A DNA stretch of 64,000 bases, taken from the NCBI GenBank assembly GCA_902611605.1, contig CACMAH010000006.1, forward strand, positions 25,103 to 89,102, written 5' to 3'. The stretch is from an uncultured Alphaproteobacteria bacterium (lineage in GTDB: Bacteria > Pseudomonadota > Alphaproteobacteria > Rhodobacterales > Rhodobacteraceae). The notes beneath the pieces were generated by a model. The model was not told the DNA's origin. It worked only from the letters and a program-made list of their open reading frames with translations, and made no database searches. Below, piece by piece: positions 36,925 through 47,784 of this stretch (within the stretch, counting starts at the first letter, position 1; the number at the start of each line of letters is the position of its first letter). The position numbers were made by a program, and so were the translations under genes.

Positions 36925-38312
36925 CAGTTTTCCTCTAAAAGTTTGTTGGGATTAAAAAATGGTTTAAGTGTCCATTTTGTATTTTCTCCAAGATCATTAA
37001 TATTTACTCCTGCTTTTTCAAGCCTATTTCTTATTTCATCAGACTTTCGGTAATCTTTATTATCTCTAGCAGTTTGTCTTGCAAGGATTAAATCATTTAT
37101 CAATTCATGAATATTATTTTCGTCAAATTTATTTTTAATATTACTTTTCTTATTTAACTCATTAGGAGTAAAGCCTAAAAAAACCATGGAATTTATGAAT
37201 CCATCAAAATCTTCAACTTTTAATAAGTTATGCATTTCAGTTAAAACAAGTGGTGAATTTAAATCATCACATAATGCTTCCAAAATTTTCTTTGTGGGTT
37301 TTCCATGAATTTGAACATCTTTTTTATCAAAAAAACTTAACCACCTATTTAAGATATTTTGTGCTTCGGAAACTTTACGATTTGTCCAATCTAATGGTTG
37401 TCTATAATGCGTAGATAATAAAACAAATCGTATCACGGCTCCGTAAATGTCTTTTTTCCTTAAATCCTCGACCGTTAAATAATTCCCTAAGGATTTAGAC
37501 ATTTTTTGTCCTTCAATGTTAACAAATCCATTATGTACCCAATAGTTTGCTAATTGCTTTGTATCATTGGCACAAATACTTTGAGCTAATTCATTTTCAT
37601 GATGAGGAAATAAAAGATCAATACCACCACCATGAATATCAAAACTTTCACCAAGTAATTCTTTGCACATCGCAGAGCATTCAATATGCCATCCCGGTCG
37701 ACCATAACCCCAAGGGCTATTCCAACCAATATTATTTTTGTCAGCTGGTTTCCAAAGAACAAAATCTAAAGGATTTTTTTTTCTTTTATCTATTTCAACT
37801 CTATTACCAACATTCATTGAATTTAAATTTTGACGAGACAGAGAACCATAATTATCAAATGAATTTACTGAAAAAAGAACTTCTCCATCATCTAATACAT
37901 ATGCGTTATTTTTTGATACGAGTTTATCAATCATAGAAATCATCTGTGGAATATATTCTGTAGCCTTTGGTTCATGAGTTGGTTTTAATACATTCAAATA
38001 ATCATTATCCTCATTAAACCATCTTATAGTTTCTGAGGTAATTTCATTAACTGGTTTATTTTCATTTATTGATCTATTTATTATTTTATCATCTACATCT
38101 GTAATGTTTCTTACGTAAGTTATTGATTTATCTTTATAAATTAACCTTAGCAATCTATACAAAAGGTCAAAAACAATAACAGGCCTAGCATTGCCGATAT
38201 GAGCCCTATCATAAACAGTTGGACCACACACATACATTCTTATTTTATTTTTATCTATAGGGTTAAAATTCTCTTTAAACTTAGATTTAGAATTATAAAT
38301 TTTTAGTTTCAT
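36924..38312 (-). CDS. cysS: Cysteinyl-tRNA synthetase
   Basis: A protein of 462 residues. The HIGH-type signature is RAHIGNARP near residue 36, and the KMSKS loop is GQKMSKSLGNY near 268. Zinc ligands include Cys29 (CGPTVYD) and the GWHIECSAM motif. A typical class Ia CysRS length. It is followed directly by cimA on the same strand; no other tRNA synthetase is present in the window. Confidence 0.97.
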   Translation of the reverse strand: MKLKIYNSKSKFKENFNPIDKNKIRMYVCGPTVYDRAHIGNARPVIVFDLLYRLLRLIYKDKSITYVRNITDVDDKIINRSINENKPVNEITSETIRWFNEDNDYLNVLKPTHEPKATEYIPQMISMIDKLVSKNNAYVLDDGEVLFSVNSFDNYGSLSRQNLNSMNVGNRVEIDKRKKNPLDFVLWKPADKNNIGWNSPWGYGRPGWHIECSAMCKELLGESFDIHGGGIDLLFPHHENELAQSICANDTKQLANYWVHNGFVNIEGQKMSKSLGNYLTVEDLRKKDIYGAVIRFVLLSTHYRQPLDWTNRKVSEAQNILNRWLSFFDKKDVQIHGKPTKKILEALCDDLNSPLVLTEMHNLLKVEDFDGFINSMVFLGFTPNELNKKSNIKNKFDENNIHELINDLILARQTARDNKDYRKSDEIRNRLEKAGVNINDLGENTKWTLKPFFNPNKLLEEN

Positions 38313-38546
38313 TTCAAACCAGCATAATGCTTCTATTACAATATATTAAGTACAATAAATAAGAAAATATAACCAATTTTTAATTTAAAATAATTTTGTT
38401 TTAGATACAAAAAAATTAAACTTAAAAATAATACCATTGCTAAAGGATTTCCTATTACTTAAATTAAGTGTTATATTAGTTTTTTGATTTTATAATAGAC
38501 TAAAATGTATTTAATTTTAAATTTTTATAATTTTTATAATCAGAAA

Positions 38547-39284
38547 ATGCTTCTTAGAAACATATTTATTTCTATTAGTTTACTCACACTTTGTGCATGT
38601 AACACTACAGAACTTAGAAACTACAGCTCAAATCCAAATGACCCATTCGAAAAAACAAATAGAAAGATTCATGCTTTTAACAAGCATATAGACGAAACTA
38701 CCTTAAAACCAGCCTCAAAAATATATGGAAATGTAATACCTAGACCCATAAGGCTAGGTGCAGCAAATTTTTATGAAAATTTGCAAGAACCTAAAAGATT
38801 TGTTAATCATCTTGGACAGACGGAATTTATAAAAGCTACTACTGATGTTTCTAGATTTGTTATAAATTCTTCCGTAGGTATATTTGGTATATTTGATGTA
38901 GCATCAAGAATCAGTCTATTTTCTGATGATACTGAATTTGATGAGACATTTGCTTATTGGGGATTACCAGTAGGACCTTACTTGGAGTTACCATTTATAG
39001 GACCGAGCTCCATCAGGGGATCTATGTCAATGCTTGTTGATTATACTTTAAATCCTATGAGTTTATTATCCGGTCCAGCAGAAGGAGCTAGTCTAATTAC
39101 ATTTGGGGCCTTAGACATATTGAATAAAAGACATGAGTTTGGAACAATGGTTGATACAATTCTTCACAACAGTTTGGATAGTTATTACTCTGCTAGGTCA
39201 ACATATCTACAAACCAGGATTAATGAACCACCAGAGCCAATGGAAGATAATTTAGATTTATTTGACCCATACGAAGATTTCTAG
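38547..39284 (+). CDS. mlaA: MlaA/VacJ family outer-membrane lipoprotein
   Basis: A precursor of 245 residues. I chose the ATG at 38547 because the signal MLLRNIFISISLLTLCAC ends in a lipobox with Cys18; an in-frame ATG at 38505 would add an odd hydrophobic prefix. The MlaA core (DPFEKTNRKIHAFNKHID, then RFVINSSVGIFGIFDVA and WGLPVGPYLELPFIGPS) forms the ring that keeps phospholipids out of the outer leaflet. Other Mla genes are not adjacent. Confidence 0.9.
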   Translation: MLLRNIFISISLLTLCACNTTELRNYSSNPNDPFEKTNRKIHAFNKHIDETTLKPASKIYGNVIPRPIRLGAANFYENLQEPKRFVNHLGQTEFIKATTDVSRFVINSSVGIFGIFDVASRISLFSDDTEFDETFAYWGLPVGPYLELPFIGPSSIRGSMSMLVDYTLNPMSLLSGPAEGASLITFGALDILNKRHEFGTMVDTILHNSLDSYYSARSTYLQTRINEPPEPMEDNLDLFDPYEDF

Positions 39285-39309
39285 ATAGAAAAGAAAATAA
39301 TTTATATAA

Positions 39310-40227
39310 TTAGTTATCTATACCACCACTGAATACTCTACTTTCTCTTATATCCACTTCTTCAAGTGTACTAAGGATTTCTGCATTAACAGGTCCATTA
39401 TTTTCTTTAAATAATCTGTTAGCTTGCCTCAATCTTGCTCTATCTAGGGCATTTCTAATTGATCTAGCATTAGCAAAATGCGGTTGTTCTTTTCTCAAAT
39501 TAATGTATTCGATAAAAGCATCTTTAGCAGATTTTGTTAAATAATAATTTAGTTGATCTAACATTGAAGACCCAATATCAAGAAGTTCTGGAGTAGAATA
39601 ATCGGGAAATTCAATATGGTGTGCTATTCTTGATCTAAAACCTGGATTACTTTCAAAAAATGTATTCATTCTATTTTTATAACCAGCAAGAATTACTACC
39701 AAATCATCTCGATTATTTTCCATTACCTGGAGTAAAATTTCAATTGCCTCCTGTCCATAATCCCTTTCATTTTCAGGTCTATATAGATAATACGCTTCAT
39801 CGATAAAAAGAACTCCACCCATTGCTTTCTTTAATACTTCTTTAGTTTTAGGAGCAGTATGACCAATATATTGACCAACCAAATCATCTCTAGTAACCGT
39901 AACTAAATGACCTTTTCTTACATAGCCTAGCTTATGTAATAACTCAGCCATTCTAAGTGCAACAGTAGTCTTACCGGTCCCCGGATTTCCTGAAAAACTC
40001 ATATGTAAAGTAGGGGTTTCATGAGCAAGACCTAATTTTTCTCTTGCTTTTTCAACTAATAGTAAAGCCGCAGTTTCCCTTATTCTAGTTTTTACAGGTT
40101 CTAAACCAATTAAACTTTTATCTAAGTCAATTAAAACTTGCTCCACGCCAGTTTCTATTAACTCGGCGTGGAGATCAATCTTACCTAAATGCTTATTTTT
40201 ATCTTCAGATATATTGTTATTTGTCAA
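39310..40227 (-). CDS. cbbX: Red-type RuBisCO activase CbbX
   Basis: An AAA+ protein of 305 residues. Walker A is GNPGTGKTT at 80-88, and Walker [12 protein letters not shown] at about 135-145, followed by sensor and arginine-finger segments ([11 protein letters not shown]). CbbX pulls the C-terminus of the large subunit to release inhibitory sugars in form IC/ID RuBisCO, and needs RuBP for activity. The start is TTG behind TAAGG. Directly behind cbbS, it confirms the red-type class. Confidence 0.95.
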   Translation of the reverse strand: MTNNNISEDKNKHLGKIDLHAELIETGVEQVLIDLDKSLIGLEPVKTRIRETAALLLVEKAREKLGLAHETPTLHMSFSGNPGTGKTTVALRMAELLHKLGYVRKGHLVTVTRDDLVGQYIGHTAPKTKEVLKKAMGGVLFIDEAYYLYRPENERDYGQEAIEILLQVMENNRDDLVVILAGYKNRMNTFFESNPGFRSRIAHHIEFPDYSTPELLDIGSSMLDQLNYYLTKSAKDAFIEYINLRKEQPHFANARSIRNALDRARLRQANRLFKENNGPVNAEILSTLEEVDIRESRVFSGGIDN

Positions 40228-40264
40228 TTTTCTATACCTTAAAATTTATAATTTAAATTTTAGA

Positions 40265-40681
40265 CTAATATCGCTTACCTTCTGGTTTATCTGTAGCATA
40301 AGATTTTATAGAATATCGCATAGATCTACCTTTCACTTCTTCTCTAGAAACATGAAATCCAGGTTCATCTTTTGGTCTATTGACTATGAAAGAAAGTTTA
40401 ATACTTTCCCAGCCGTGGGTTGAATCAAATGCAATTACTCTGATGTAATAGTCTCCAAATTGTTTTCTACATTCATTTACTTCAAAAACAACAGCAGCGG
40501 CATCAGGATTATCAAACATTGGATGCCCCCACATTTCCCAATAGGTATTTCTTGGGTGTGGGTCATCAGTATATTCAACACTAACTGCCCAACCATTATC
40601 TATGCAATATTGAACTTGAGTGTGTATCTCAGCGTCAGTTAAATCAGGCAGAAAAGAAAATGTTCCTTGTCTTAATTTCAT
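40265..40681 (-). CDS. cbbS: RuBisCO small subunit
   Basis: A protein of 138 residues starting MKLRQGTFSFLPDLTD, the usual beginning of red-type small subunits. GWAVSVEYTDDPHPRN and YWEMWGHPMFD are the conserved core, and the long C-terminal tail (beyond VIAFDSTHGWE) forms the extra beta-hairpin of form IC/ID enzymes. AAGGAG lies 7 bases before the ATG. It is 12 bases from cbbL. Confidence 0.97.
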   Translation of the reverse strand: MKLRQGTFSFLPDLTDAEIHTQVQYCIDNGWAVSVEYTDDPHPRNTYWEMWGHPMFDNPDAAAVVFEVNECRKQFGDYYIRVIAFDSTHGWESIKLSFIVNRPKDEPGFHVSREEVKGRSMRYSIKSYATDKPEGKRY

Positions 40682-40693
40682 AATTAATTCTCC

Positions 40694-42175
<1,482 letters not shown>

Positions 42176-42179
42176 TTAA

Positions 42180-43247
42180 TTAGTTTAAAGTTTTTGGGTT
42201 TAATTCCCCCTTACTATACTGCCTAGCCATTTCGTCCATTGGCTGTACAATTATTTTTGAAGCATTCCCACTTGTTCCAAAACGTTCAAATCGATCTTTA
42301 CATAAATCTTCCATTTCTTTCATAGCCGGTATTAAAAATTTTCTAGGGTCAAACTCATTTGGGTTCTCAGTTGCAATCTTTCTAAACTGCCCTGTCATCG
42401 CCATTCTACAATCAGTATCAATATTTACCTTTCGTACTCCAGATCTTATACCCCTTTCGATTTCTTCTACAGGAACACCATAAGTTTGTGGCATTTCACC
42501 CCCATTTTGATTGATTAAGTCCTGTAAATATTGGGGAACTGATGATGAACCATGCATAACTAAGTGTGTATCTGGTATTTTTGAATGTATTTTTTCTATA
42601 ACACGCATTGCTAAAATGTCACCATCTGGCTTTCTGCTAAATTTGTAAGCCCCATGGCTTGTACCACAGGCAATAGCCAAAGCATCAACTTTTGTTTTAG
42701 AAACAAAATCAGCTGCCTGATCAGGATCTGTTAATAATTGATCATGATCAAGTTTACCCTCAGCTCCAGATCCATCCTCTTTTCCAGCCTCACCTGTTTC
42801 TAAACTGCCTAAAACTCCTAACTCCCCTTCAACGGAAGCTCCAACATGATGTGCTGATTCAGTTACCTTGGAAGTTATTTCTACATTATATTCGTAAGTA
42901 GAAGGAGTTTTCATATCTGCTAATAAAGAACCATCCATCATAACTGAAGTAAATCCATGTTTTATAGCAGAAAAACAAGTTGCTTCGTTATTTCCATGAT
43001 CTTGATGCATACATATAGGGATTGATGGATACATTTCAGAAAGAGCTTTTACCATATGACTTAACATTATATCTCCAGCATAAGTTCTGGCACCTCTACT
43101 AGCCTGTATAATTACTGGAGCATCTACTGATTTGGCAGCTTTCAAAATTGATAAACCTTGTTCCATGTTGTTAATGTTAAATGCAGGTACAGCATATGAA
43201 TTTTCAGCAGCATGATCCAAAAGTTGACGCAAAGTTATTAAAGCCAT
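42180..43247 (-). CDS. cbbA: Class II fructose-bisphosphate aldolase (Calvin cycle)
   Basis: A protein of 355 residues. Zinc ligands appear in CMHQDHGN near residue 82 and in [21 protein letters not shown] and the C-terminal [12 protein letters not shown] are class IIA blocks. It joins triose phosphates into fructose-1,6-bisphosphate and can also make sedoheptulose bisphosphate. It stands between phosphoribulokinase and cbbL in the same operon, 28 bases from cbbL. AGGAG precedes the ATG. Confidence 0.95.
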   Translation of the reverse strand: MALITLRQLLDHAAENSYAVPAFNINNMEQGLSILKAAKSVDAPVIIQASRGARTYAGDIMLSHMVKALSEMYPSIPICMHQDHGNNEATCFSAIKHGFTSVMMDGSLLADMKTPSTYEYNVEITSKVTESAHHVGASVEGELGVLGSLETGEAGKEDGSGAEGKLDHDQLLTDPDQAADFVSKTKVDALAIACGTSHGAYKFSRKPDGDILAMRVIEKIHSKIPDTHLVMHGSSSVPQYLQDLINQNGGEMPQTYGVPVEEIERGIRSGVRKVNIDTDCRMAMTGQFRKIATENPNEFDPRKFLIPAMKEMEDLCKDRFERFGTSGNASKIIVQPMDEMARQYSKGELNPKTLN

Positions 43248-43282
43248 TAAGTTCTCCTAAATTACTAATAAATTAAAAAATT

Positions 43283-44158
43283 TTAACCAGATTTTTTTGA
43301 CCGCTCTATTAATCTTTTTATAAGAGGTGTTAATATAAGTTGCATGGCAAGGTCTAGTTTTCCACCAGGTATAACTATAGAATTAGCTCTACTCATCCAA
43401 CTATCATGAATCATGGAAACAAGATAAGGAAAATCAATACCATGAGGATCTCTAAATCTTATTACAACAATACTTTCATCTGCAGTAGGTATCCATCTTG
43501 CAATAAATGGGTTTGAAGTATCTACAACAGGAACTCTTTGGAAATTTATATCTGTCTCGGTAAATTGGGGGCAAATGCAATGTACATAGTCATGCATTCT
43601 TCTTAAAATTGTATCGGTCACTGCTTCAGTAGTGTAACCTCTTGAATCAGTATCTCTATGAATTTTTTGTATCCATTCTAAATTAATTACTGGAACAACT
43701 CCAATTTTTAAGTCTGCATATTGAGGAATATTTATATTTTCATATTTTGCGGCACCATGTAACCCTTCATAAAATAAAAGATCAGTATCACTAGGTAAAT
43801 CACGCCATTCTGTAAATTCTCCAGAGGGGACATCATATAATTCACTCTCATGTAAATTGTGTACATAGGTACGTGTTTTTGCCGTTCCAGTTTCACCATA
43901 ATTTTTAAAAGTATTTTGTAAATCTTCCAACAAATTAGCATCATAAGAAAAATGAGAAAATGTTTGATCACCAAGCGAATACCTTCGTTCTAACTCTTTT
44001 TTCATTTCTACTCTATTAAACTTATGGAATGCATCACCTTCTATCATTGCAGCTGAAACTTTTTCTCTCAAAAAGATTTTTTCAAAGGTATCTTTTACTG
44101 TTGAAGTCCCCGCTCCTGAAGAACCAACTACGGATATTATTGGATGTTTAGTACTCAT
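43283..44158 (-). CDS. cbbP: Phosphoribulokinase
   Basis: A protein of 291 residues. The P-loop is GSSGAGTST at 12-20, near the expected N-terminal position of proteobacterial class I PRK, with a further catalytic segment FYEGLHGA. It phosphorylates ribulose-5-phosphate to RuBP, the RuBisCO substrate. With FBPase and cbbL in one operon, a working Calvin cycle is strongly indicated. AGAGGAA precedes the ATG. Confidence 0.97.
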   Translation of the reverse strand: MSTKHPIISVVGSSGAGTSTVKDTFEKIFLREKVSAAMIEGDAFHKFNRVEMKKELERRYSLGDQTFSHFSYDANLLEDLQNTFKNYGETGTAKTRTYVHNLHESELYDVPSGEFTEWRDLPSDTDLLFYEGLHGAAKYENINIPQYADLKIGVVPVINLEWIQKIHRDTDSRGYTTEAVTDTILRRMHDYVHCICPQFTETDINFQRVPVVDTSNPFIARWIPTADESIVVIRFRDPHGIDFPYLVSMIHDSWMSRANSIVIPGGKLDLAMQLILTPLIKRLIERSKKSG

Positions 44159-44173
44159 AAATTGTTCCTCTTA

Positions 44174-45208
44174 TTAATTGCTAAACAAACCACGTTTACC
44201 AAATAAAGGTGAAACTTCTGCCTCAGGTAAATCATTATATGCTTGCAACCTCGCAATTTCGTTTCTTGAACCAAAAGCGAAGGGAGTTCGTTCGTGAAGT
44301 TTACTAACTTCTAAATCAAGTATTCTATTAAAACTATCAGTAGCAGCTCCTCCTGCTTGCTCTATAAGAAAAGCTATTGGTGCGCACTCATATACCATTC
44401 TTAGTCTACCTTTTTCATATCCTTTCCTAGAGTCCGCCGGATAAATAAAAATGCCACCTCTTGATAAAATTCTATGTGTTTCTGCAACAAGAGAAGCAAC
44501 CCACCTCATATTGAAATCAATCCCCCTAGGTCCAGATTTTCCTGCTATACTGTCGTCTATATAATTTTTCATTCTTTTATCCCAATGCCTTGCATTGGAA
44601 GCATTTACTGCATACTCCCTAGTATCTGCAGGTATAATAGTTTCTAATTTTGAATCAATAAAAATATTTTTTTTCCTATCAAGGATAAAAGTTTTCACTC
44701 CTTTACCAAAGGTAACTACAAACATAGTTTGTGGGCCAAATATAACATAGCCAGCTGCAATTTGTTGAGATCCAGGTGCTAGAAAGATGTCATTTATTTT
44801 ATTATTTTTCAAATGGCTATCAGACAAACTTCGAATAGAAAAAATAGAACCTATGGAAACATTAGTATCAATATTGGATGATCCATCCAAAGGGTCTATC
44901 GCTAGTGCAAGCTTTCCATCACCACCAAGATCTATCACTTCCTCTTGTTCTTCTGAAGCGTAAAATCTTATTTTAGAATTTTTTACCTCCTTCAAATAAG
45001 CATCATCCGCATAAACGTCTAGTGCTTTTTGTTTATCACCATCAGAGTTAGTTGAAGTTTCTTTATTCAAATTTAATGAAGACAAGCATCCAATCGAAAT
45101 CAAGTATGACAGCTGACAAGCGACTTTAGCGATTTTGTCAATTCCTTCAGCTAAATCTGAGTTTAAATCGTCTGGTAAAGTATCAAAACTCTTAATCTGA
45201 TATGTCAT
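44174..45208 (-). CDS. cbbF: Fructose-1,6-bisphosphatase, class I
   Basis: A protein of 344 residues. The metal-binding LALAIDPLDGSSNID and the YASEEQEE segment before it are class I FBPase signatures, and RYVGSMVADTHR is matched here by RWVASLVAETHR. It releases phosphate from fructose-1,6-bisphosphate. First gene of the leftward cbb operon, with GGAG 8 bases before its ATG and a divergent cbbR upstream. Confidence 0.95.
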   Translation of the reverse strand: MTYQIKSFDTLPDDLNSDLAEGIDKIAKVACQLSYLISIGCLSSLNLNKETSTNSDGDKQKALDVYADDAYLKEVKNSKIRFYASEEQEEVIDLGGDGKLALAIDPLDGSSNIDTNVSIGSIFSIRSLSDSHLKNNKINDIFLAPGSQQIAAGYVIFGPQTMFVVTFGKGVKTFILDRKKNIFIDSKLETIIPADTREYAVNASNARHWDKRMKNYIDDSIAGKSGPRGIDFNMRWVASLVAETHRILSRGGIFIYPADSRKGYEKGRLRMVYECAPIAFLIEQAGGAATDSFNRILDLEVSKLHERTPFAFGSRNEIARLQAYNDLPEAEVSPLFGKRGLFSN

Positions 45209-45274
45209 TTATGATTCTCCAAAAGTTATATTTTTAATAGTTTATTTTTTAATTAAATAGAATTGAATTATTAT

Positions 45275-45287
45275 TAATATGTGTTAA
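45275..45287. promoter_or_regulatory. Candidate CbbR-binding site
   Basis: TAATATGTGTTAA has the LysR form T-N11-A and, read on the minus strand, TTA-N7-TTA, which agrees with the TNA-N7-TNA pattern reported for CbbR. It lies in the 89-base gap between divergent cbbF and cbbR, near the cbbR start. In such an AT-rich gap chance matches are likely. Confidence 0.4.
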
Positions 45288-45297
45288 GAATAATTTA

Positions 45298-46245
45298 ATG
45301 GATTGGAAAAAACTTATAACGATTAAACACCTACGAACATTAAATGCAATTTCAGAGGCAGGATCATTAGCAAATGCGGCTGAAATACTTAATTTGTCTC
45401 CACCAGCAGTAACAATACAATTAAATCAAATTGAGGAAATTTTAAATGTAAGAATATTGGAAAGAGGTCCCAATGGTTTTATAAAAATTTCTAATGTAGG
45501 TTATGAATTGCTTAAACTTCACAAACAAATAGATAACCAAATTTTAAGAAGCTTTCAAAGAATCGAGCAATTAAAGATTGGCAAAACTGGATATGTGAAA
45601 CTAGGGGCTGTAACAACTGCACAGTACTTTTGCCCCTGGATAATTGCTAAAGCAAAAAAAGAATTTCCAGATTTATTAATTGATCTTGTAATAGGGAACC
45701 GCAATGAAATAATTAAAGCTCTTAGAGAAGGAAATGTTGATTTAGCAATAACTGGTAGGCCACCACGTGTACCTAAAGTTGATGATGAAATATTAGGAGA
45801 TAACCAACATATTCTTATAGCTAAAAAGGATCATCAAATATTAAAATTATTAAAAAATTCTGAAAAATTTAATAAAGATGAAATTTATAATATTTTAAGT
45901 AATGAAACATTTCTAGTAAGAGAAGATGGATCTGGCACAAGAATTTTGTTAGAACGTTTTCTTGATACAGTTGGGAAAGGTAAGCAATTTGATAAAAAAG
46001 AATTTTCATCAAATGAAGCAATTAAGCAAGGAGTATTAGCAGGTTTAGGTATTGCAATGATTTCAGCATCTACTGCACAAAGTGAATTAAAAGATGGTAT
46101 AATTAAAACTATTAATCTTTCTAATCTACCAATAGTAAGACAATGGTTTCTAATTAACCTACTAGAAACAAATCTTGACCCAGATGTAATGATGTTTAAG
46201 AAATTCCTATTAGAAAATAAATTAGAACTGATGCCAGTGAAATAA
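45298..46245 (+). CDS. cbbR: LysR-type regulator CbbR
   Basis: A protein of 315 residues. The N-terminal helix-turn-helix is at about 10-65 (LRTLNAISEAGSLANAAEIL then SPPAVTIQLNQIEE), followed by a periplasmic-binding-like effector domain. Divergent orientation from the cbb operon across a short gap is the standard CbbR arrangement, where the protein senses Calvin-cycle metabolites or NADPH. The ATG follows no strong ribosome-binding site. Confidence 0.92.
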   Translation: MDWKKLITIKHLRTLNAISEAGSLANAAEILNLSPPAVTIQLNQIEEILNVRILERGPNGFIKISNVGYELLKLHKQIDNQILRSFQRIEQLKIGKTGYVKLGAVTTAQYFCPWIIAKAKKEFPDLLIDLVIGNRNEIIKALREGNVDLAITGRPPRVPKVDDEILGDNQHILIAKKDHQILKLLKNSEKFNKDEIYNILSNETFLVREDGSGTRILLERFLDTVGKGKQFDKKEFSSNEAIKQGVLAGLGIAMISASTAQSELKDGIIKTINLSNLPIVRQWFLINLLETNLDPDVMMFKKFLLENKLELMPVK

Positions 46246-46253
46246 ATCTATTT

Positions 46254-46538
46254 TTACTCATTTTCCTCCTGCATAGTATCATTAAACTGTTGTTGTTTTT
46301 TCATTTTTTTCCAAACTAAAAAAATAAATATTATTATACAACTAGAGGCAATACCATAACCAACATATTTAAACCAATTTGGCTCAAAATAAGAAGTAGG
46401 AGAAATGAACAGGAGAACTAAATAAACCATCCCAAAAACACACAAATAAGTAGAAAATCCTCTACCAAATTTAATAATAGGACTTAGAATTATGGCAGTT
46501 ATTAATGAAAGTAATGCGTATCCTATTAGTGCAAACAT
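46254..46538 (-). CDS. Small three-helix membrane protein, unknown
   Basis: A protein of 94 residues from the ATG at 46538; an in-frame TTG 24 bases further upstream is less likely, although neither has a good ribosome-binding site. There are three predicted membrane helices (IGYALLSLITAII, YLCVFGMVYLVLLFI and VGYGIASSCIIIFIFLV) and a short charged tail with KKMKKQQ. No known family recognised. It converges on cbbR with a gap of 8 bases. Confidence 0.55.
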   Translation of the reverse strand: MFALIGYALLSLITAIILSPIIKFGRGFSTYLCVFGMVYLVLLFISPTSYFEPNWFKYVGYGIASSCIIIFIFLVWKKMKKQQQFNDTMQEENE

Positions 46539-46589
46539 TTTGATGATATTTATTTTTAACAAATGTAAATATAAAACTTAATAAACAAA

Positions 46590-46619
46590 AATAAAGCTGT
46601 TATTTAAAAAAGCTTTATT
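46590..46619. terminator. Hairpin between divergent genes
   Basis: AATAAAGCT (46590-46598) and AGCTTTATT (46611-46619) pair perfectly over 9 bp with a 12-base loop, with T-rich ends on the minus strand. The position between a leftward and a rightward gene is unusual for a terminator, so it could instead be an operator or part of an unannotated transcript. Confidence 0.3.
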
Positions 46620-46709
46620 TATACTTACCAAGAAAGTAGACTAAATCTTTATTTTATAGTATTATAAAGAACTTTTTAACTTCTAAGATTGATTTTACAG
46701 GTTAGCATT

Positions 46710-47348
46710 ATGAATGAAGAAGACTTAACTGATTCATATTCTCAAGAAGCTAATGAAAATATGAAAGTTGCTATTGAAAATTTAGTAACAAACCTTACTC
46801 AAGTAGGCTCAGCAGATGCTTACAAAAATGCTTTGTTTGGTTTAAAAATAATGGTAGACAAAAGACCAAGAAGGATTACTGATGTTGCAAATGTAGAACC
46901 TGGTTTGAAACCAAGATCTTTAGATCTAATGGTTTACAGTAGAGAGTTAATACCACTTGTTGTGGAAGAAATTAAACTTGCAGGTTTTAAAAACGTAACA
47001 AGTGATATAGAACTTCAAAGAGTAACGATTATAGTACCTGCCCCAACTTTAGAGGATTTAGAAAGAATTGAAGATGATCTTGATAGAGTTGCAAGAAGTA
47101 CTGTTTCTAGCCTTACAAAAGTGAAAGCAAATTCAAGTCAAAGACTTAAAGCAGGTTTGGAAAATGAATATATCGAAGTTGCTGAGGCAACAAAAGCCAG
47201 AAAAAATTTGGACGAAATAATTGATCACTACGTTGAAATTGCTAAGCTACATGTCTTAAAAAAAAGAATAAAGGTAATGGGTAAGTATTTTCAACCAAAG
47301 CCTGAAGATGAAAAACTTATGAAAAAGCTAAAAAACTTTAAAGGTTAG
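46710..47348 (+). CDS. Ribosome-recycling-factor-like protein, divergent
   Basis: A protein of 212 residues from the ATG at 46710 (an in-frame TTG at 46689 is less likely). By eye it aligns along its length with ribosome recycling factor: NMKVAIENLVTNLTQVGS matches RRF helix 1, DVANVEPGLKPRSLDL the conserved PRTL strand, VTIIVPAPTLEDLERIED the IRVPLPPLTEER block, and NLDEIIDHYVEIAKLHV the final helix. The Arg132 of E. coli RRF would be Lys here and neighbouring charges are lost. It may be an RRF paralogue with another role. A housekeeping frr (with pyrH) is not in this window. Confidence 0.6.
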   Translation: MNEEDLTDSYSQEANENMKVAIENLVTNLTQVGSADAYKNALFGLKIMVDKRPRRITDVANVEPGLKPRSLDLMVYSRELIPLVVEEIKLAGFKNVTSDIELQRVTIIVPAPTLEDLERIEDDLDRVARSTVSSLTKVKANSSQRLKAGLENEYIEVAEATKARKNLDEIIDHYVEIAKLHVLKKRIKVMGKYFQPKPEDEKLMKKLKNFKG

Positions 47349-47368
47349 TGCTAAACTAATCTAAGATT

Positions 47369-47755
47369 ATGATTTTTAATAATCAAATAAGTAAACTGTT
47401 TTTTTCATTTTTATTGATAGTAAATGTCAGCTATGCAGAGAACTTGCTTTACACCGATTTACAAAAAATGTGTGAATTTAATAAAGATACAAATCCAGAA
47501 AATAAAGAGCAGATAAAAACAAAAAAATTAGCATGCTTTTATTATATTAAGGGGTATTTGGAAGTTGCAAATCATAATTGTAAGTTTGATCTAAGTTCAA
47601 ATAATTTGCATAAGTTAAATACAATAAAGATAAATTTTGAACAAATTTTAAAATCATTGGATATTTATGATCAAAAATTCTCGACTATTACAAGTGGTAA
47701 TGCTATCGACCATTTATGGAGCGTGTTTAGCAAACATTGGCCTTGTAACAACTGA
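47369..47755 (+). CDS. Secreted Rap1a/Tai-like protein
   Basis: A precursor of 128 residues with a signal peptide ending VSYA. The mature part follows the Rap1a/Tai immunity-protein pattern: Cys in the first helix (LQKMCEFN), a CFYYIKGYLEVA helix, a third Cys (NHNCKFD), and a closing VFSKHWPC with the last Cys. Family members include periplasmic immunity proteins for type VI secretion amidases, but many are stand-alone. No secretion or effector genes are near, so the role is open. It lies 20 bases after the RRF-like gene. Confidence 0.6.
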   Translation: MIFNNQISKLFFSFLLIVNVSYAENLLYTDLQKMCEFNKDTNPENKEQIKTKKLACFYYIKGYLEVANHNCKFDLSSNNLHKLNTIKINFEQILKSLDIYDQKFSTITSGNAIDHLWSVFSKHWPCNN

Positions 47756-47784
47756 AACCTTAAGAATTTACTGGAGTAAGTATT

